Part shown: one piece after another, positions 17,142 through 26,038 of the stretch
Position numbering within the stretch: position 1 is the stretch's first letter
How the letters are laid out: each line of letters begins with the position of its first letter
Assembly (NCBI GenBank): GCA_964466195.1
Contig: CAYXMQ010000015.1
Location: 24,399 to 88,398 of the forward strand
Source of the DNA: PFJX01 sp964466195
GTDB lineage: Bacteria > Pseudomonadota > Gammaproteobacteria > Burkholderiales > Thiobacillaceae
Length of the DNA: 64,000 nucleotides
Direction: 5' to 3'
Program-made: the position numbers and the translations under genes
Notes under the pieces: generated by a model
Seen by the model: only the letters and a program-made list of their open reading frames with translations
Told to the model about the DNA's origin: nothing
The model's database searches: none

Positions 17142-17740
17142 CAACGTAGCGTTCGCTGCCAGACCAGGCTGCGGTTATTGCTGGGCATTGCGATGTCTTG
17201 CAGCAACTGCAGCCCTTGGGCTGCGGCGAGCCGGTTGATGGCTTCGAAATCCCGCACGCCGCTGTTCGGGTTGCGATTCTTCAACCAGGCATCGAAGCGT
17301 GCATTGCTTTCGGAGGTGAAGCGGCCGTCGTAGTTGAACGGGCCGTAAAGACACACAATGCCGCCGTTGGCGAGGACGCGGCCGATGCCGGCGAACAGGC
17401 GTTCCACTGCCGGCCAGGCGACGATATGGACGGTGTTGGCGTTGAAGATGGCATCCACTTCGCCCGTAAGCGGCCATTCCGGCGCATTCACATCGATGTC
17501 CAGCGGCGGCAGCACGTTGGGCAGGGCGGCTTCATCCAGCCAGGCCTGAATGCCGGCGTGGTTGATGGCCAGTTCGCTGGTCTGCCAGGTCAGGTGCGGC
17601 AAGGCCTGGCCGAAGTAAACGGCGTGCTGGCCGGTGCCGCTGGCGATTTCCAGGACCCGGGTGCGGTCGGCAAAGACCTTTTCCAGCACGGATTGAATGG
17701 GGGCGCGATTCTGTTCGCAGGATTCGGCAAAAGGTTTCAT
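17141..17740 (-). CDS. DUF938 SAM-dependent methyltransferase
   Basis: 199 residues with a class I methyltransferase core: motif I LEIASGTGQHAVYF near residue 33, an acidic loop, and the DUF938 signature FNANTVHIVAWP near 100. Members are found widely in proteobacteria, with unknown substrate. The frame is open upstream of ATG 17740, but the alignment to the family (KPFAESCEQNRAPI at the N-terminus) supports this start. The gene is followed without a gap by the COG3146-type gene. Confidence 0.82.
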   Translation of the reverse strand: MKPFAESCEQNRAPIQSVLEKVFADRTRVLEIASGTGQHAVYFGQALPHLTWQTSELAINHAGIQAWLDEAALPNVLPPLDIDVNAPEWPLTGEVDAIFNANTVHIVAWPAVERLFAGIGRVLANGGIVCLYGPFNYDGRFTSESNARFDAWLKNRNPNSGVRDFEAINRLAAAQGLQLLQDIAMPSNNRSLVWQRTLR

Positions 17741-17808
17741 GGTGCTGTTATGCCATTTTCGGTCGTCGGCGTTCAACGCCAATATGAGCAAGGTTTTTTG
17801 CGCGCGCG

Positions 17809-19023
17809 TCAGCGCAGATGGCGATCATGCGGATGCACCAGCCAGCGATGCACCAGCCAGGCGCCGACGCCGCAAACGGCGAGCAGCGAGGCCAACGGAG
17901 CGGCGCTGCCGTCATGCAGGGTGCTGATGCCGACGCCGGCCAGCGTCGCGAGGCCGAATTGCAGCGCGCCCATCAGGGCCGAGGCGGTGCCGGCGCGCTG
18001 GCCGTGGGTGGCCAGCGCGCTGGCGCTGGCGTTGGGCGCGATGAAGCCGAGGCTGGCGACGTAAACGAACAGGCACAGCAAGGTCAGCGGCAGCGTTGCC
18101 AGGCCGGTGAACGTCAGGCCGACCAGACTGAGGCCGGCGAATGCCGGCAGCCATAGCGCGCGGCGCAGCATGCGAGTGGGTGCGATGTTTTTCAGGCTGC
18201 GCGCATTCAACTGGCTGGCGGTGACGAAGCCGAGCGCATTGATGCCGAACGCCCAGCCGAAATGTTGCGGCGAGATGCCGTCCAACTGGATCAATACGAA
18301 CGGCGAGCCGGCGATGTAGGCGAACAGCCCGGCCATCGCCAAGCCGCTGCTCAAGGTGTAGCCGAGGAAGGCGCGGTTGAACAGCAGGCCGGTGTAGTCG
18401 CGCGCGATGCGTTGCGCGTCGAGTGGCGACTCGTGGCGGGTGTCGTGGCTTTCCGGCAGGCCGAAGCCTATCGCCAACAAACAGATCAGCGCGAACGCCA
18501 GCAGCAGGAAAAAGATGGCGCGCCAGCCCAGTGCGGTGACTATCCAGCCGCCGATGATCGGGGCCAGGATCGGGGCCAGGCCCATGACCAGGATCAAGCT
18601 CGAAAAAGCCCGCGCCGACTCGCGTGCGCTGCAACGGTCGCGCACCACGGCGCGCGCGATGACCATGCCGGCGGAACCGCCCAGCGCTTGCAGCACGCGC
18701 CAGGCGGTAAGGGCGCTGATCTCCTCGCTCAGGGCGCAGCCCAGGGTGGCCAGTGCGAACAGCGCCAGCCCGGCATACAGCGGCGGTTTGCGGCCGAAGC
18801 GGTCGGATAGCGGCCCCCAGACCAGTTGGCCGCAGGCCATGCCGATGAAAAACCCCGCCAGCGTCAGTTCGGCGCTGCCGGCGGCGGCGGCCAGATCCCG
18901 TTCCAGTACGGCAAACGCCGGCAGATACATGTCGATCGAAAGCGGGCCGATCGCGGTAAGTGCGCCCAGGATGAGCAGCCAGACCGGAAAGCGGCCGGCA
19001 TCGAGTCCGGAGGTGAGGTTCAC
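17809..19023 (-). CDS. Bcr/CflA family multidrug efflux MFS transporter
   Basis: A 404-residue transporter with 12 predicted helices and the drug:H+ antiporter marks of the Bcr/CflA group: IDMYLPAFAVLE in helix 1, motif A GPLSDRFGRKPP between helices 2 and 3, and a motif C-like APILAPIIGGW in helix 5. It would export drugs or small metabolites. GTG 19023 is chosen because it overlaps the TGA of the upstream dioxygenase gene (GTGA), implying coupling. Confidence 0.88.
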   Translation of the reverse strand: MNLTSGLDAGRFPVWLLILGALTAIGPLSIDMYLPAFAVLERDLAAAAGSAELTLAGFFIGMACGQLVWGPLSDRFGRKPPLYAGLALFALATLGCALSEEISALTAWRVLQALGGSAGMVIARAVVRDRCSARESARAFSSLILVMGLAPILAPIIGGWIVTALGWRAIFFLLLAFALICLLAIGFGLPESHDTRHESPLDAQRIARDYTGLLFNRAFLGYTLSSGLAMAGLFAYIAGSPFVLIQLDGISPQHFGWAFGINALGFVTASQLNARSLKNIAPTRMLRRALWLPAFAGLSLVGLTFTGLATLPLTLLCLFVYVASLGFIAPNASASALATHGQRAGTASALMGALQFGLATLAGVGISTLHDGSAAPLASLLAVCGVGAWLVHRWLVHPHDRHLR

Positions 19024-19820
19024 GCGTGCGTATGCGGCGGCGACCCGACCCGACAGCACAACATGCCGATGGCGCCGTACTCGATGCGGTCGTTGAACAA
19101 GGCCATGGCTTCGTCGGGGCCTTGCTGGGCGGCAACATAGAGTAGCGGCCAGTAGTGCTCCGGCGTCGGCGCGGCGAGTCGGGCCTCGGCGTCGTCCAGT
19201 TCGAATAGCCCGAGGTGGTCGCGCTCAAGCAGGTGGTGTCGAATGCGCTCGTTGAACCGCGACGCCCAGTCGTGTGCGCTGTCCGGATGCGGCCAATCCA
19301 TCCGGCTCAGGTTGTGCACGACATTGCCGCTGCCGAGGATCAAGACGCCCCGGTCGCGCAGCGGGCGCAGATTGAGCGCCATGGCGTAGTGCTCGGCCGC
19401 TGTTTTGCCGATGTCCAGACTGAGTTGCAGCACCGGAATGCCAGCCGCCGGAAAGAGATGCGTCAGTACCGACCAGGCGCCGTGGTCCAGGCCCCAGTCG
19501 GCATCCAGCGCGACCTGCTGCGGTGCAAGCAGGTCAGCTATCGTCGCCGCGAGACCGGGGTCGCCGGGCGCCGGATACTGGAATTCGTTCAGGGCGGCGG
19601 GAAAACCGGTCAAATCGTGGAGGGTCCGGGGTCGCGGCATGGCGGTCACTGCGACGCCGCGAGTCAACCAGTGCGCCGAAATCACCAGCACCGCGCGCGG
19701 CGCGGGTTCCAGGTCCGCGACCAGGCCGCGCCAAGTCTGGCTGTTGACGTTGTCGGACAGTGCGTTCATCGGGTTGCCGTGGCCGATGAACAACGCGGGC
19801 AGGGGGTGGGTGTCAGGCAT
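19020..19820 (-). CDS. ygiD: 4,5-DOPA-extradiol-dioxygenase-like protein (YgiD family)
   Basis: 266 residues of the class III extradiol ring-cleavage family. Metal ligands are likely the His in FIGHGNP (about residue 12), the His in ISAHW (about 48), and downstream GLDHGAWSVL and HNLSRMDWP motifs. Members act on catechols; the natural substrate in bacteria is uncertain. ATG 19820 matches the family start (PALFIGHG follows). The end of the gene overlaps the efflux gene by 4 bp. Confidence 0.85.
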   Translation of the reverse strand: MPDTHPLPALFIGHGNPMNALSDNVNSQTWRGLVADLEPAPRAVLVISAHWLTRGVAVTAMPRPRTLHDLTGFPAALNEFQYPAPGDPGLAATIADLLAPQQVALDADWGLDHGAWSVLTHLFPAAGIPVLQLSLDIGKTAAEHYAMALNLRPLRDRGVLILGSGNVVHNLSRMDWPHPDSAHDWASRFNERIRHHLLERDHLGLFELDDAEARLAAPTPEHYWPLLYVAAQQGPDEAMALFNDRIEYGAIGMLCCRVGSPPHTHA

Positions 19821-19928
19821 AGGCGTCGGACGGAGCGGACAGTGGAGTCTAGGGCAGACTCGAAAAGCGCGGCCAGGTTGCATCCGACAGGGTTTTTTCC
19901 GCTGCCGCGCGGAGAATAAGTCCTGGCT

Positions 19929-22076
19929 TCAGCGCTGTTCGTCCGGCCGGCTTTTCAGCCGTTGCAGACGCACGACTTCCGGCAGCCCGCGCAGGGCGCG
20001 CATCAGGCGGGCGAGATGCAGCCGGTTCTGTACGCTGACGGTGAAATACAGGCTGGAATAGGCGCCGGCTTCCTCCGCCATGTGCACGTTGTCGATGTCG
20101 GAGCCTTCATTGGCGATCGCGGCGGCGACTTTGGCCAGAACGCCGCGCTGGTTGGCGACGATGATGCGCAGGCCGACGTCGAACAATTTGTCGAGTTCGG
20201 CGGACCAGGCGACATCGACCCATTTTTCCGGGTCTTCGCGGTAATGCCGTACTTGCGTGCAATCGTGGGTGTGGATGACCAGGCCGTGATCCTTTTTGAT
20301 CTGGCCGATGATCGGGTCGCCCGGGATCGGGCGGCAGCACTTGCCCAGACGTACCGCGATGCCTTCCGCGCCGTGTATCAGCATGGGACCGGCGCTGGCT
20401 CGGGCGGGAGCGTCCTGGTCCTTGGCCAGCAACTGGCGGGCGACGACGAAGGCGAGTTTTTTGCCCAGGCCGATGTCGGCCAGCGTGTCGCTGCGGCTGC
20501 GGCCGCCTTCCTTCTGGTATTGATCCCACTGGCTGTCGCTGATGCTGTCGCCGCCGTTGTTGCCGCTGCTATTGCCACCCAATGCGCGGATGGCCTGGCC
20601 CAGCAACTGTTCACCGAGTTGTTCGGATTCGTGCCGGTGGGTGTTTTTCAACGCGCTGCGGATGTGCGCGCGCGCCTTGCCGGTGTGCGCGAAATGAGCC
20701 CAGGCCGGGTTGGGGCGGGCGGATTCGGAAGTGAGGATTTCGACCCGGTCGCCGTTTCTGAGCGGCGTCGAGAGCGGCATGAATTCGCCGTTGATCTTGG
20801 TGCCGACGCAATGATTGCCGACGTCGGTATGCACGTTGTAGGCGAAATCGACGGCGGTGGCGCCGCGCGGCAGGGCGAGAATGCGGCCTTTCGGGGTGAA
20901 GACATAGACTTCATCGGGGAACAGATCGACCTTGATGTGCTCCAGGAATTCGGCCGAGTCGCGGCTGTCGGCCTGGATGTCGAGCAGGCTTTGCATCCAT
21001 TGATGCGTTTTGCACTGCACTTCGGAGATGCTGGTATCGCCGGTTTTATACAGCCAGTGCGAGGCGACGCCGGCTTCGGCGATGCGGTGCATGGCCTGGG
21101 TGCGAATCTGCACTTCAACCGGTGCGCCGAACGGACCGAACAGCGTGGTGTGCAAGGACTGGTAGCCATTCGGTTTGGGAATGGCGATGTAATCCTTGAA
21201 CTTGCCGGGAATGGGTTTGTACAGCGCATGCAGTGCGCCCAGCGTCAGGTAGCAGTCGCGTGCGTCTTCGACCACGATGCGAAAGCCGTAGATGTCGAAC
21301 ACTTCGGAAAAGGCCAGGTGCTTTTCCTGCATCTTGCGATAGATGCTGTAGAGGTGTTTTTCTCGACCGTGGATTTTTGCCGGAATCTTGCATTCGAACA
21401 GTTTGGCTTCGATCGCGGCCTTGATCTTGTCGACCACTTCCTTGCGGTTGCCGCGCGCCGATTTCACCGCCTTTTCGATGACTTTGTGCCGCGTCGGATG
21501 CAGATACACGAAGGCGATGTCTTCGAGTTCCTGGTAGACCTTGTTGAGGCCGAGCCGGTTGGCGATGGGGGCGTAGATCTCCAGTGTTTCCTGGGCGATG
21601 CGGCTGACTTTCTCCGGCTGCATGGCTTCCAGCGTGCGCATGTTGTGCAGGCGGTCGGCCAGTTTGATCAGGATGACGCGGACATCACGCGCCATCGCCA
21701 GCAGCATTTTCCGAAAGTTCTCCGCCTGCGCCTGCGCCTTGTCCTGGAACTGAATCTTGTCCAGCTTGGTGACGCCATCGACCAATTGCGCGACGGGTTT
21801 GCCGAACTCGCTGGCGATCTCTTCCGAGCTGACGCCGGTGTCTTCGACGACATCGTGCAGCAGGGCGGCGATCAGGGTTTGTACATCGAGATGCCAGCTG
21901 GCCAGAATTTCGGCGACCGCCAGCGGGTGCGTGATATAGGGTGCGCCGCCCTTGCGGAATTGGCCTTCATGCGCGGCGGCGGAGTACTGGTACGCGCGGA
22001 AGAAGGCCTGCTGATCGGCTTCGCTGAGGTAAGCCGCCGCCTCCGGCAGCATCGCGAGTGGGTCGGCAGGCGGCAT
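19929..22076 (-). CDS. spoT: Bifunctional (p)ppGpp synthetase/hydrolase SpoT
   Basis: 715 residues with the full long RSH layout: HD hydrolase domain (AAHEGQFRKGGAPYITHP near residue 33 and LLHDVVEDT near 72), synthetase domain (YRKMQEKHLAFSEVFDIYGFRI around 245-265), TGS domain (VDFAYNVHTDVGNHC near 405), and a C-terminal ACT domain. An Asn/Gly/Ser-rich linker with SGNNGGDS near residue 500 separates the TGS and later regions. Both catalytic domains look intact, so this is the housekeeping stringent response enzyme. It follows rpoZ directly, as in many proteobacteria, although gmk is missing from the upstream side. Confidence 0.95.
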   Translation of the reverse strand: MPPADPLAMLPEAAAYLSEADQQAFFRAYQYSAAAHEGQFRKGGAPYITHPLAVAEILASWHLDVQTLIAALLHDVVEDTGVSSEEIASEFGKPVAQLVDGVTKLDKIQFQDKAQAQAENFRKMLLAMARDVRVILIKLADRLHNMRTLEAMQPEKVSRIAQETLEIYAPIANRLGLNKVYQELEDIAFVYLHPTRHKVIEKAVKSARGNRKEVVDKIKAAIEAKLFECKIPAKIHGREKHLYSIYRKMQEKHLAFSEVFDIYGFRIVVEDARDCYLTLGALHALYKPIPGKFKDYIAIPKPNGYQSLHTTLFGPFGAPVEVQIRTQAMHRIAEAGVASHWLYKTGDTSISEVQCKTHQWMQSLLDIQADSRDSAEFLEHIKVDLFPDEVYVFTPKGRILALPRGATAVDFAYNVHTDVGNHCVGTKINGEFMPLSTPLRNGDRVEILTSESARPNPAWAHFAHTGKARAHIRSALKNTHRHESEQLGEQLLGQAIRALGGNSSGNNGGDSISDSQWDQYQKEGGRSRSDTLADIGLGKKLAFVVARQLLAKDQDAPARASAGPMLIHGAEGIAVRLGKCCRPIPGDPIIGQIKKDHGLVIHTHDCTQVRHYREDPEKWVDVAWSAELDKLFDVGLRIIVANQRGVLAKVAAAIANEGSDIDNVHMAEEAGAYSSLYFTVSVQNRLHLARLMRALRGLPEVVRLQRLKSRPDEQR

Positions 22077-22099
22077 CAGATTGCCTTCGCAGGCGAGAT

Positions 22100-22306
22100 T
22101 CAGAACGGGCCTTTCTTCAGGATTTCCACGCCGGTCAGGCCTTCGGCGATTTCACGCAGTGCGAGCACGGCGGGTTTGTCTTTTTCCGGCTCCACGCGCG
22201 GTGTCGAGCCGGTGGAAATCTGGCGTGCCCGGAAGGCGGCGACCAGGGTCATTTCAAAACGATTGGGGATGTGTTTGATGCAGTCGTCAACGGTAACGCG
22301 GGCCAT
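22100..22306 (-). CDS. rpoZ: RNA polymerase omega subunit RpoZ
   Basis: A 68-residue omega subunit. MARVTVDDCIKHIPNRFEM is the family N-terminus and ARQISTGSTPRVEPEKDKP continues it. It stabilises beta-prime and helps ppGpp binding, fitting its place 23 bp upstream of spoT. The open frame runs further upstream, but ATG 22306 is clear from homology. It is divergent from yajQ. Confidence 0.95.
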   Translation of the reverse strand: MARVTVDDCIKHIPNRFEMTLVAAFRARQISTGSTPRVEPEKDKPAVLALREIAEGLTGVEILKKGPF

Positions 22307-22380
22307 GTGGGGTGCCTTTAGGTAAGCGGGGTATGAACGGAGAAGTGGCGGCGATTTTAAACGAGACCGCTGTGAAACCC

Positions 22381-22386
22381 TATAAT
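22381..22386 (+). promoter_or_regulatory. Candidate -10 element for yajQ
   Basis: A perfect TATAAT lies 39 bp upstream of the yajQ ATG. No good -35 is seen (TTTAAA-like bases lie too far upstream). Between it and the start codon is a triple hexamer TTTGTA-TTTGTA-CTTGTA (22396-22413). Confidence 0.5.
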
Positions 22387-22424
22387 CGCGGCTCATTTGT
22401 ATTTGTACTTGTACAGGAAAACCC

Positions 22425-22910
22425 ATGCCTTCCTTCGATATCGTGTCCGAACTGGACAAGCCGGAAATCAAGAATGCTGTCGAACAAGCCAACAAGGAAG
22501 TCGCCAATCGCTTCGATTTCAAAGGCTCGGATGCGCGCATCGAGCAGGCTGAACTGGTGTTGACGCTGTACGCCGATGACGATTTCAAGCTCGATCAGGT
22601 GCAGGAAGTGCTCAATGCCAAGCTGATCAAGCGAGGCGTCGATATCCGCTGCATGGAGTTGGGAAAGAGCGAAAAGGTGTCCGGCAACAAGGTCAAGCGT
22701 ACGGCGACATTGAAGAGCGGACTGGAAACCGAGTTGAGCAAGAAGATCGTCAGGTTGCTGAAAGACTCCAAGCTCAAGGTCTCTGCCAGCATCCAGGGCG
22801 AAAGCCTGCGCGTCACCGGCGCGAAGCGGGATGTGCTGCAGGATGCCATCGCGTTGGTGCGCAAGAGCATTACCGATTTCCCGTTGCAATATCAGAATTT
22901 CCGCGACTGA
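22425..22910 (+). CDS. yajQ: YajQ family nucleotide-binding protein
   Basis: 161 residues, full length for the UPF0234/YajQ family. MPSFDIVSELDKPEIKNAVE is the hallmark N-terminus and NRFDFKGS follows. Members bind cyclic di-GMP in Xanthomonas and Pseudomonas, or other nucleotides or tRNA, with two ferredoxin-like domains. Given the c-di-GMP enzymes elsewhere in the window, an effector role is possible but unproven. AGGAAA precedes the start. Monocistronic between rpoZ and rpsP. Confidence 0.93.
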   Translation: MPSFDIVSELDKPEIKNAVEQANKEVANRFDFKGSDARIEQAELVLTLYADDDFKLDQVQEVLNAKLIKRGVDIRCMELGKSEKVSGNKVKRTATLKSGLETELSKKIVRLLKDSKLKVSASIQGESLRVTGAKRDVLQDAIALVRKSITDFPLQYQNFRD

Positions 22911-22964
22911 CGCGCTGCGCCAGGCTCGGCCCTGTTGACTGGATGGGGCCCGAAAAACAAACAG

Positions 22965-22993
22965 TTGGATTGCTCGCGCGCACTCTATATAAT
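22965..22993 (+). promoter_or_regulatory. Sigma-70 promoter of the rpsP operon
   Basis: TTGGAT (22965-22970), an exact 17-bp spacer and TATAAT (22988-22993) make a strong housekeeping promoter about 60 bp upstream of rpsP. This spacing gives a leader of roughly 55 nt. Confidence 0.75.
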
Positions 22994-23056
22994 GCGCGGC
23001 TTTTCCGGTTTTGACGGCCTTCCCGGCCGACAACAGGCTCAGAGGACAGCAATCAC

Positions 23057-23308
23057 ATGGTCATCATTCGTCTTTCCCGCGGCGGCTCCAGGAAGCGCCC
23101 CTTCTATAACATCGTCGTAGCCGATTCCCGCGATCGCCGTGACGGCCGCTTCATCGAGCGTATCGGTTTCTACAATCCGGTCGCCTCCGGTGGCGCCGAA
23201 ACCCTGCGTCTCGACCAGGAGCGTCTGACGTACTGGAAAGGTGTCGGCGCTCAGACCTCCGATACCGTCGCTCGGATCGTGCGCAATGGCGCCAGCCCAG
23301 CCGCCTGA
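23057..23308 (+). CDS. rpsP: 30S ribosomal protein S16
   Basis: 83 residues, MVIIRLSRGGSRKRPFYNIV being the invariant S16 N-terminus, and FIERIGFYNP following. It is the first gene of the conserved rpsP-rimM-trmD-rplS operon. Its last 23 bases overlap the chosen rimM start. Confidence 0.97.
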   Translation: MVIIRLSRGGSRKRPFYNIVVADSRDRRDGRFIERIGFYNPVASGGAETLRLDQERLTYWKGVGAQTSDTVARIVRNGASPAA

Positions 23309-23816
23309 AGACTTGGTGGTGATGGGGCGGGTTGCCGCCCCGTATGCGGTAAGCGGGTGGCTGAAGATTCAGCCCTTCACGGAATCGGTTGACAGTCTGT
23401 TGGATTATCCGCAATGGCATGTCGGCAAGAATGGCCAGTGGCGGATTTGCCGTTTGCTTGAAGGCAAAGTGCATGGCCAGACGTTGCTGGTTTCGCTGGA
23501 AGGCATCAGCAACCGCAATGTCGCCGAGACCATGCAGGGCTTTGAAGTTGCCGTGACGCGGGCCGAGTTGCCGCCGCCGGAAGAGGGCGAGTACTACTGG
23601 GACCAGTTGACCGGCCTGGACGTGCTCAATCTTCAGGGTGAGGCATTAGGGCGAGTCGTCGGCGTGCTGGAAACCGGCGCGCATGAAGTGCTCAAGATTC
23701 AAGGCGAACGGGATGCCAAGCCGGTCGAACGTCTGATTCCTTTTGTCGGCGCGTTGGTCCAGTCAGTAGATCTGGCGGGCCGGCGTATTGTGGTGGACTG
23801 GGGGTTGGATTATTAA
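23286..23816 (+). CDS. rimM: 16S rRNA processing protein RimM
   Basis: A 176-residue assembly factor for the 30S head, binding S19. The N-terminal barrel shows MGRVAAPYAVSGWLKIQPF, and the PRC-like C-terminal domain shows EYYWDQLTGLDVLN and ERLIPFVGALVQSVD. ATG 23286 lies inside rpsP; a later start near 23322 (MGRV) is possible and would shorten the protein by 12 residues. Confidence 0.92.
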   Translation: MAPAQPPEDLVVMGRVAAPYAVSGWLKIQPFTESVDSLLDYPQWHVGKNGQWRICRLLEGKVHGQTLLVSLEGISNRNVAETMQGFEVAVTRAELPPPEEGEYYWDQLTGLDVLNLQGEALGRVVGVLETGAHEVLKIQGERDAKPVERLIPFVGALVQSVDLAGRRIVVDWGLDY

Positions 23817-23838
23817 GCCGGCTGTCGAGATTTCAGCT

Positions 23839-24600
23839 ATGGCGCCCGAGTACCATGTAGTTACCCTGTTTGCCGAGATGTTTGCCGCCTTGACCGAGTT
23901 TGGCGTCAGCGCCAGGGCGGTCAAGCAGCAGTTGTGCAGTGTGAGATTCTGGAACCCCCGGGACTTCACGCAGGACAATTACCATACTGTCGACGATCGG
24001 CCTTTTGGCGGCGGTCCCGGCATGGTGATGTTGGTGGAACCGCTGGACCTGGCGTTGACGGCGGCGAAGACGGCGTTGCTGCGACAAGGCGTCGCGTCGC
24101 CGCGCATGATCTATCTGTCGCCCCAGGGGCGCAGGCTGGATCAGGCCCTGGTGCTTGAATTGGTGCAGGAGCCGGCGCTGGTGTTGTTGGCCGGACGTTA
24201 TGAAGGCATCGACGAGCGTTTGTTTGCGCGTCACGCGATAGAGGAGGTTTCTCTCGGTGATTACGTGCTTTCGGGCGGCGAGTTGGCGGCGATGGTGTTG
24301 CTGGATGCAGTCATTCGGCAAATACCGGGCGTACTTGGACATGCCGATTCGGCCAAGGAGGATTCCTTTGCCGAGGGTTTGCTGGATTGTCCGCATTACA
24401 CTCGGCCCGAGGATTATCTGGGGCTGAAGTCGCCGCCGGTTTTGCGCAGCGGCAATCATGCGGAAGTGTTGCGTTGGCGTCTGCGCCAGTCGTTGAGGAG
24501 AACGGCGCTGCGGCGACCTGATTTGCTGGAACAGCGGGCGTTGAGCCCGCTGGAACTGGAATTGCTCGGTGAACGCGGCCGGGATGTCGATCCGGACTAG
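23839..24600 (+). CDS. trmD: tRNA (guanine-N1)-methyltransferase TrmD
   Basis: 253 residues of the SPOUT-fold enzyme that makes m1G37 in tRNA. The knot region is visible in LLAGRYEGIDER near residue 118 and SLGDYVLSGGELAAMV near 138; DDRPFGGGPGMVM near 53 is also typical. ATG 23839 is chosen by homology (YHVVTLFAEMF). It sits 22 bp after rimM. Confidence 0.96.
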   Translation: MAPEYHVVTLFAEMFAALTEFGVSARAVKQQLCSVRFWNPRDFTQDNYHTVDDRPFGGGPGMVMLVEPLDLALTAAKTALLRQGVASPRMIYLSPQGRRLDQALVLELVQEPALVLLAGRYEGIDERLFARHAIEEVSLGDYVLSGGELAAMVLLDAVIRQIPGVLGHADSAKEDSFAEGLLDCPHYTRPEDYLGLKSPPVLRSGNHAEVLRWRLRQSLRRTALRRPDLLEQRALSPLELELLGERGRDVDPD

Positions 24601-24671
24601 TCCGGATCATTTAGAAATGGCGGCATGTTTCACGAAACCTATACCGTCAACTTTCGTGCAAGGAAACGAAG

Positions 24672-25055
24672 ATGAACCTGATTGAACAAATCGAAAATGA
24701 AGAAATCGCCCGCCTGTCGGTGGGCAAGGTGCTACCGCCTTTTGCACCGGGCGATACCGTCGTGGTGCAGGTGAAGGTCAAGGAAGGTACGCGCGAGCGT
24801 TTGCAGGCTTATGAAGGCGTGGTGATCGCCAAACGTAACCGCGGCCTCAATTCCGCATTTACCGTGCGCAAGATTTCCGCCGGCGAAGGCGTCGAGCGGA
24901 CGTTCCAGACATACTCTCCGCTTCTCGCCAGCGTTGAAGTGAAGCGTCGCGGTGATGTGCGTCGCGCCAAGCTTTACTACTTGCGCCAGCGTTCCGGCAA
25001 GTCGGCGCGGATCAAAGAGAAGCTCGACTACCACAAGCGCGCTGCCAAGGCTTAA
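24672..25055 (+). CDS. rplS: 50S ribosomal protein L19
   Basis: 127 residues, with the L19 core FAPGDTVVVQVKVKEGTRERLQ and GVERTFQTYSPL, and the basic tail RRAKLYYLRQRSGKSARIKE. It ends the operon and is followed by a strong intrinsic terminator. AAGGAAACGAAG upstream of the ATG supplies the ribosome binding site. Confidence 0.97.
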   Translation: MNLIEQIENEEIARLSVGKVLPPFAPGDTVVVQVKVKEGTRERLQAYEGVVIAKRNRGLNSAFTVRKISAGEGVERTFQTYSPLLASVEVKRRGDVRRAKLYYLRQRSGKSARIKEKLDYHKRAAKA

Positions 25056-25076
25056 TCGCCTTAAAGCGGGTCAAAG

Positions 25077-25110
25077 AAGCCGCCTCGGCCATGCCGAGGC
25101 GGCTTTTTTT
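25077..25110 (+). terminator. Rho-independent terminator of the rpsP operon
   Basis: A 12-13 bp GC-rich stem (AAGCCGCCTCGGC and GCCGAGGCGGCTT) with a 3-4 nt loop is followed directly by a run of T. It ends the rplS transcript. Confidence 0.93.
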
Positions 25111-25150
25111 ATGTCTCTTTTTTATGGCTATATAGCGGGTTTCCGGCTGC

Positions 25151-25888
25151 TCAAATCCACGCCTTGACCAATAACGAGGCGCTGCTGACCAGCAGCAGCA
25201 ACCCGATCAGTCGCACCATCTGCGCATTGGTCAGGCGGGCATGGACATGGCTGCCGGCATAGAGGGCTGCAATGATGAGCGGCGCGGCGAACAGGCTGTT
25301 GAGCCAAACCGTGCTGCCATGCAGCAGGCCGACCGCCAGGAAGGTGATGATCCGAATCAGCCCTTCAATGAAGAATAGTCCCGACAATGTGGCGCGCAGC
25401 GCCGACTTGTCTTCGATGCGGTGCGACAGATAAATAACGTAGGGTGGCCCGCCTGTGCCGAACAGTCCGCCGACCGCGCCGCCGGTCAGTGCGGCCGGAT
25501 ACGCCCAGCGGGTCGATACGGCTTGAAATTTTCCGCCATGGAACAGCAGCGAACGCAGCGCGAAGGCCAGGATGAATAGGCTCAGGACCGTCAGCAGTAC
25601 GGCCGGCGGCAAGGAGACCAGCAGGCTGCTGCCGATGACGACGCCGATCAGGCTGAGCGGCAGCAGGCGGCGGATCTCCCCCCAGGCGACATGTTTGAAA
25701 CTGACGCCGCCGACCAGGGCGGAAGCGGAAAAATCGGTGATCAGTATGAACGGCACCACTTCCGGTAGCGGGAAGCGCAGTGCCAGCAGCGGCACGGCGA
25801 TCAAGCCGGAGCCGAAACCGGACAGGCCGCGCACGAAATAGGCCAGAGTCAGAACGCTGACTGCGTAGAGGATGTCCGGGTTGGTCAT
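25151..25888 (-). CDS. TauE/SafE family sulfite/anion permease
   Basis: A 245-residue membrane protein of the TauE/SafE (DUF81) family with about eight helices. The paired glycine motifs FVRGLSGFGSGLIAVPLLAL (near residue 17) and GGLFGTGGPPYVIYL (near 145) are the two family repeats. Homologues export sulfite, sulfoacetate or other organic anions, which would suit a sulfur oxidiser, but the substrate cannot be read from sequence. ATG 25888 is chosen over a long upstream extension with no membrane character. Confidence 0.85.
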   Translation of the reverse strand: MTNPDILYAVSVLTLAYFVRGLSGFGSGLIAVPLLALRFPLPEVVPFILITDFSASALVGGVSFKHVAWGEIRRLLPLSLIGVVIGSSLLVSLPPAVLLTVLSLFILAFALRSLLFHGGKFQAVSTRWAYPAALTGGAVGGLFGTGGPPYVIYLSHRIEDKSALRATLSGLFFIEGLIRIITFLAVGLLHGSTVWLNSLFAAPLIIAALYAGSHVHARLTNAQMVRLIGLLLLVSSASLLVKAWI

Positions 25889-26038
25889 CGAGATTGCCGG
25901 GCCAATGGTCTGCTCGGTACAAGAAAAGGCGCGCATTTGACCATGAAAAACGCCCGCGCAAGTCGCTAAAGTCGGGGTTGGATCGGGGCGCCGGATACGC
26001 AGATATAATTGGACGCTGTCATCCCGAAGGAAGCTGTC

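Noticed and set aside
19962..22325. A 787-codon open frame on the plus strand opposite spoT
   Set aside because: It mirrors spoT and rpoZ, has no recognisable domain, and arises from codon bias in GC-rich DNA.
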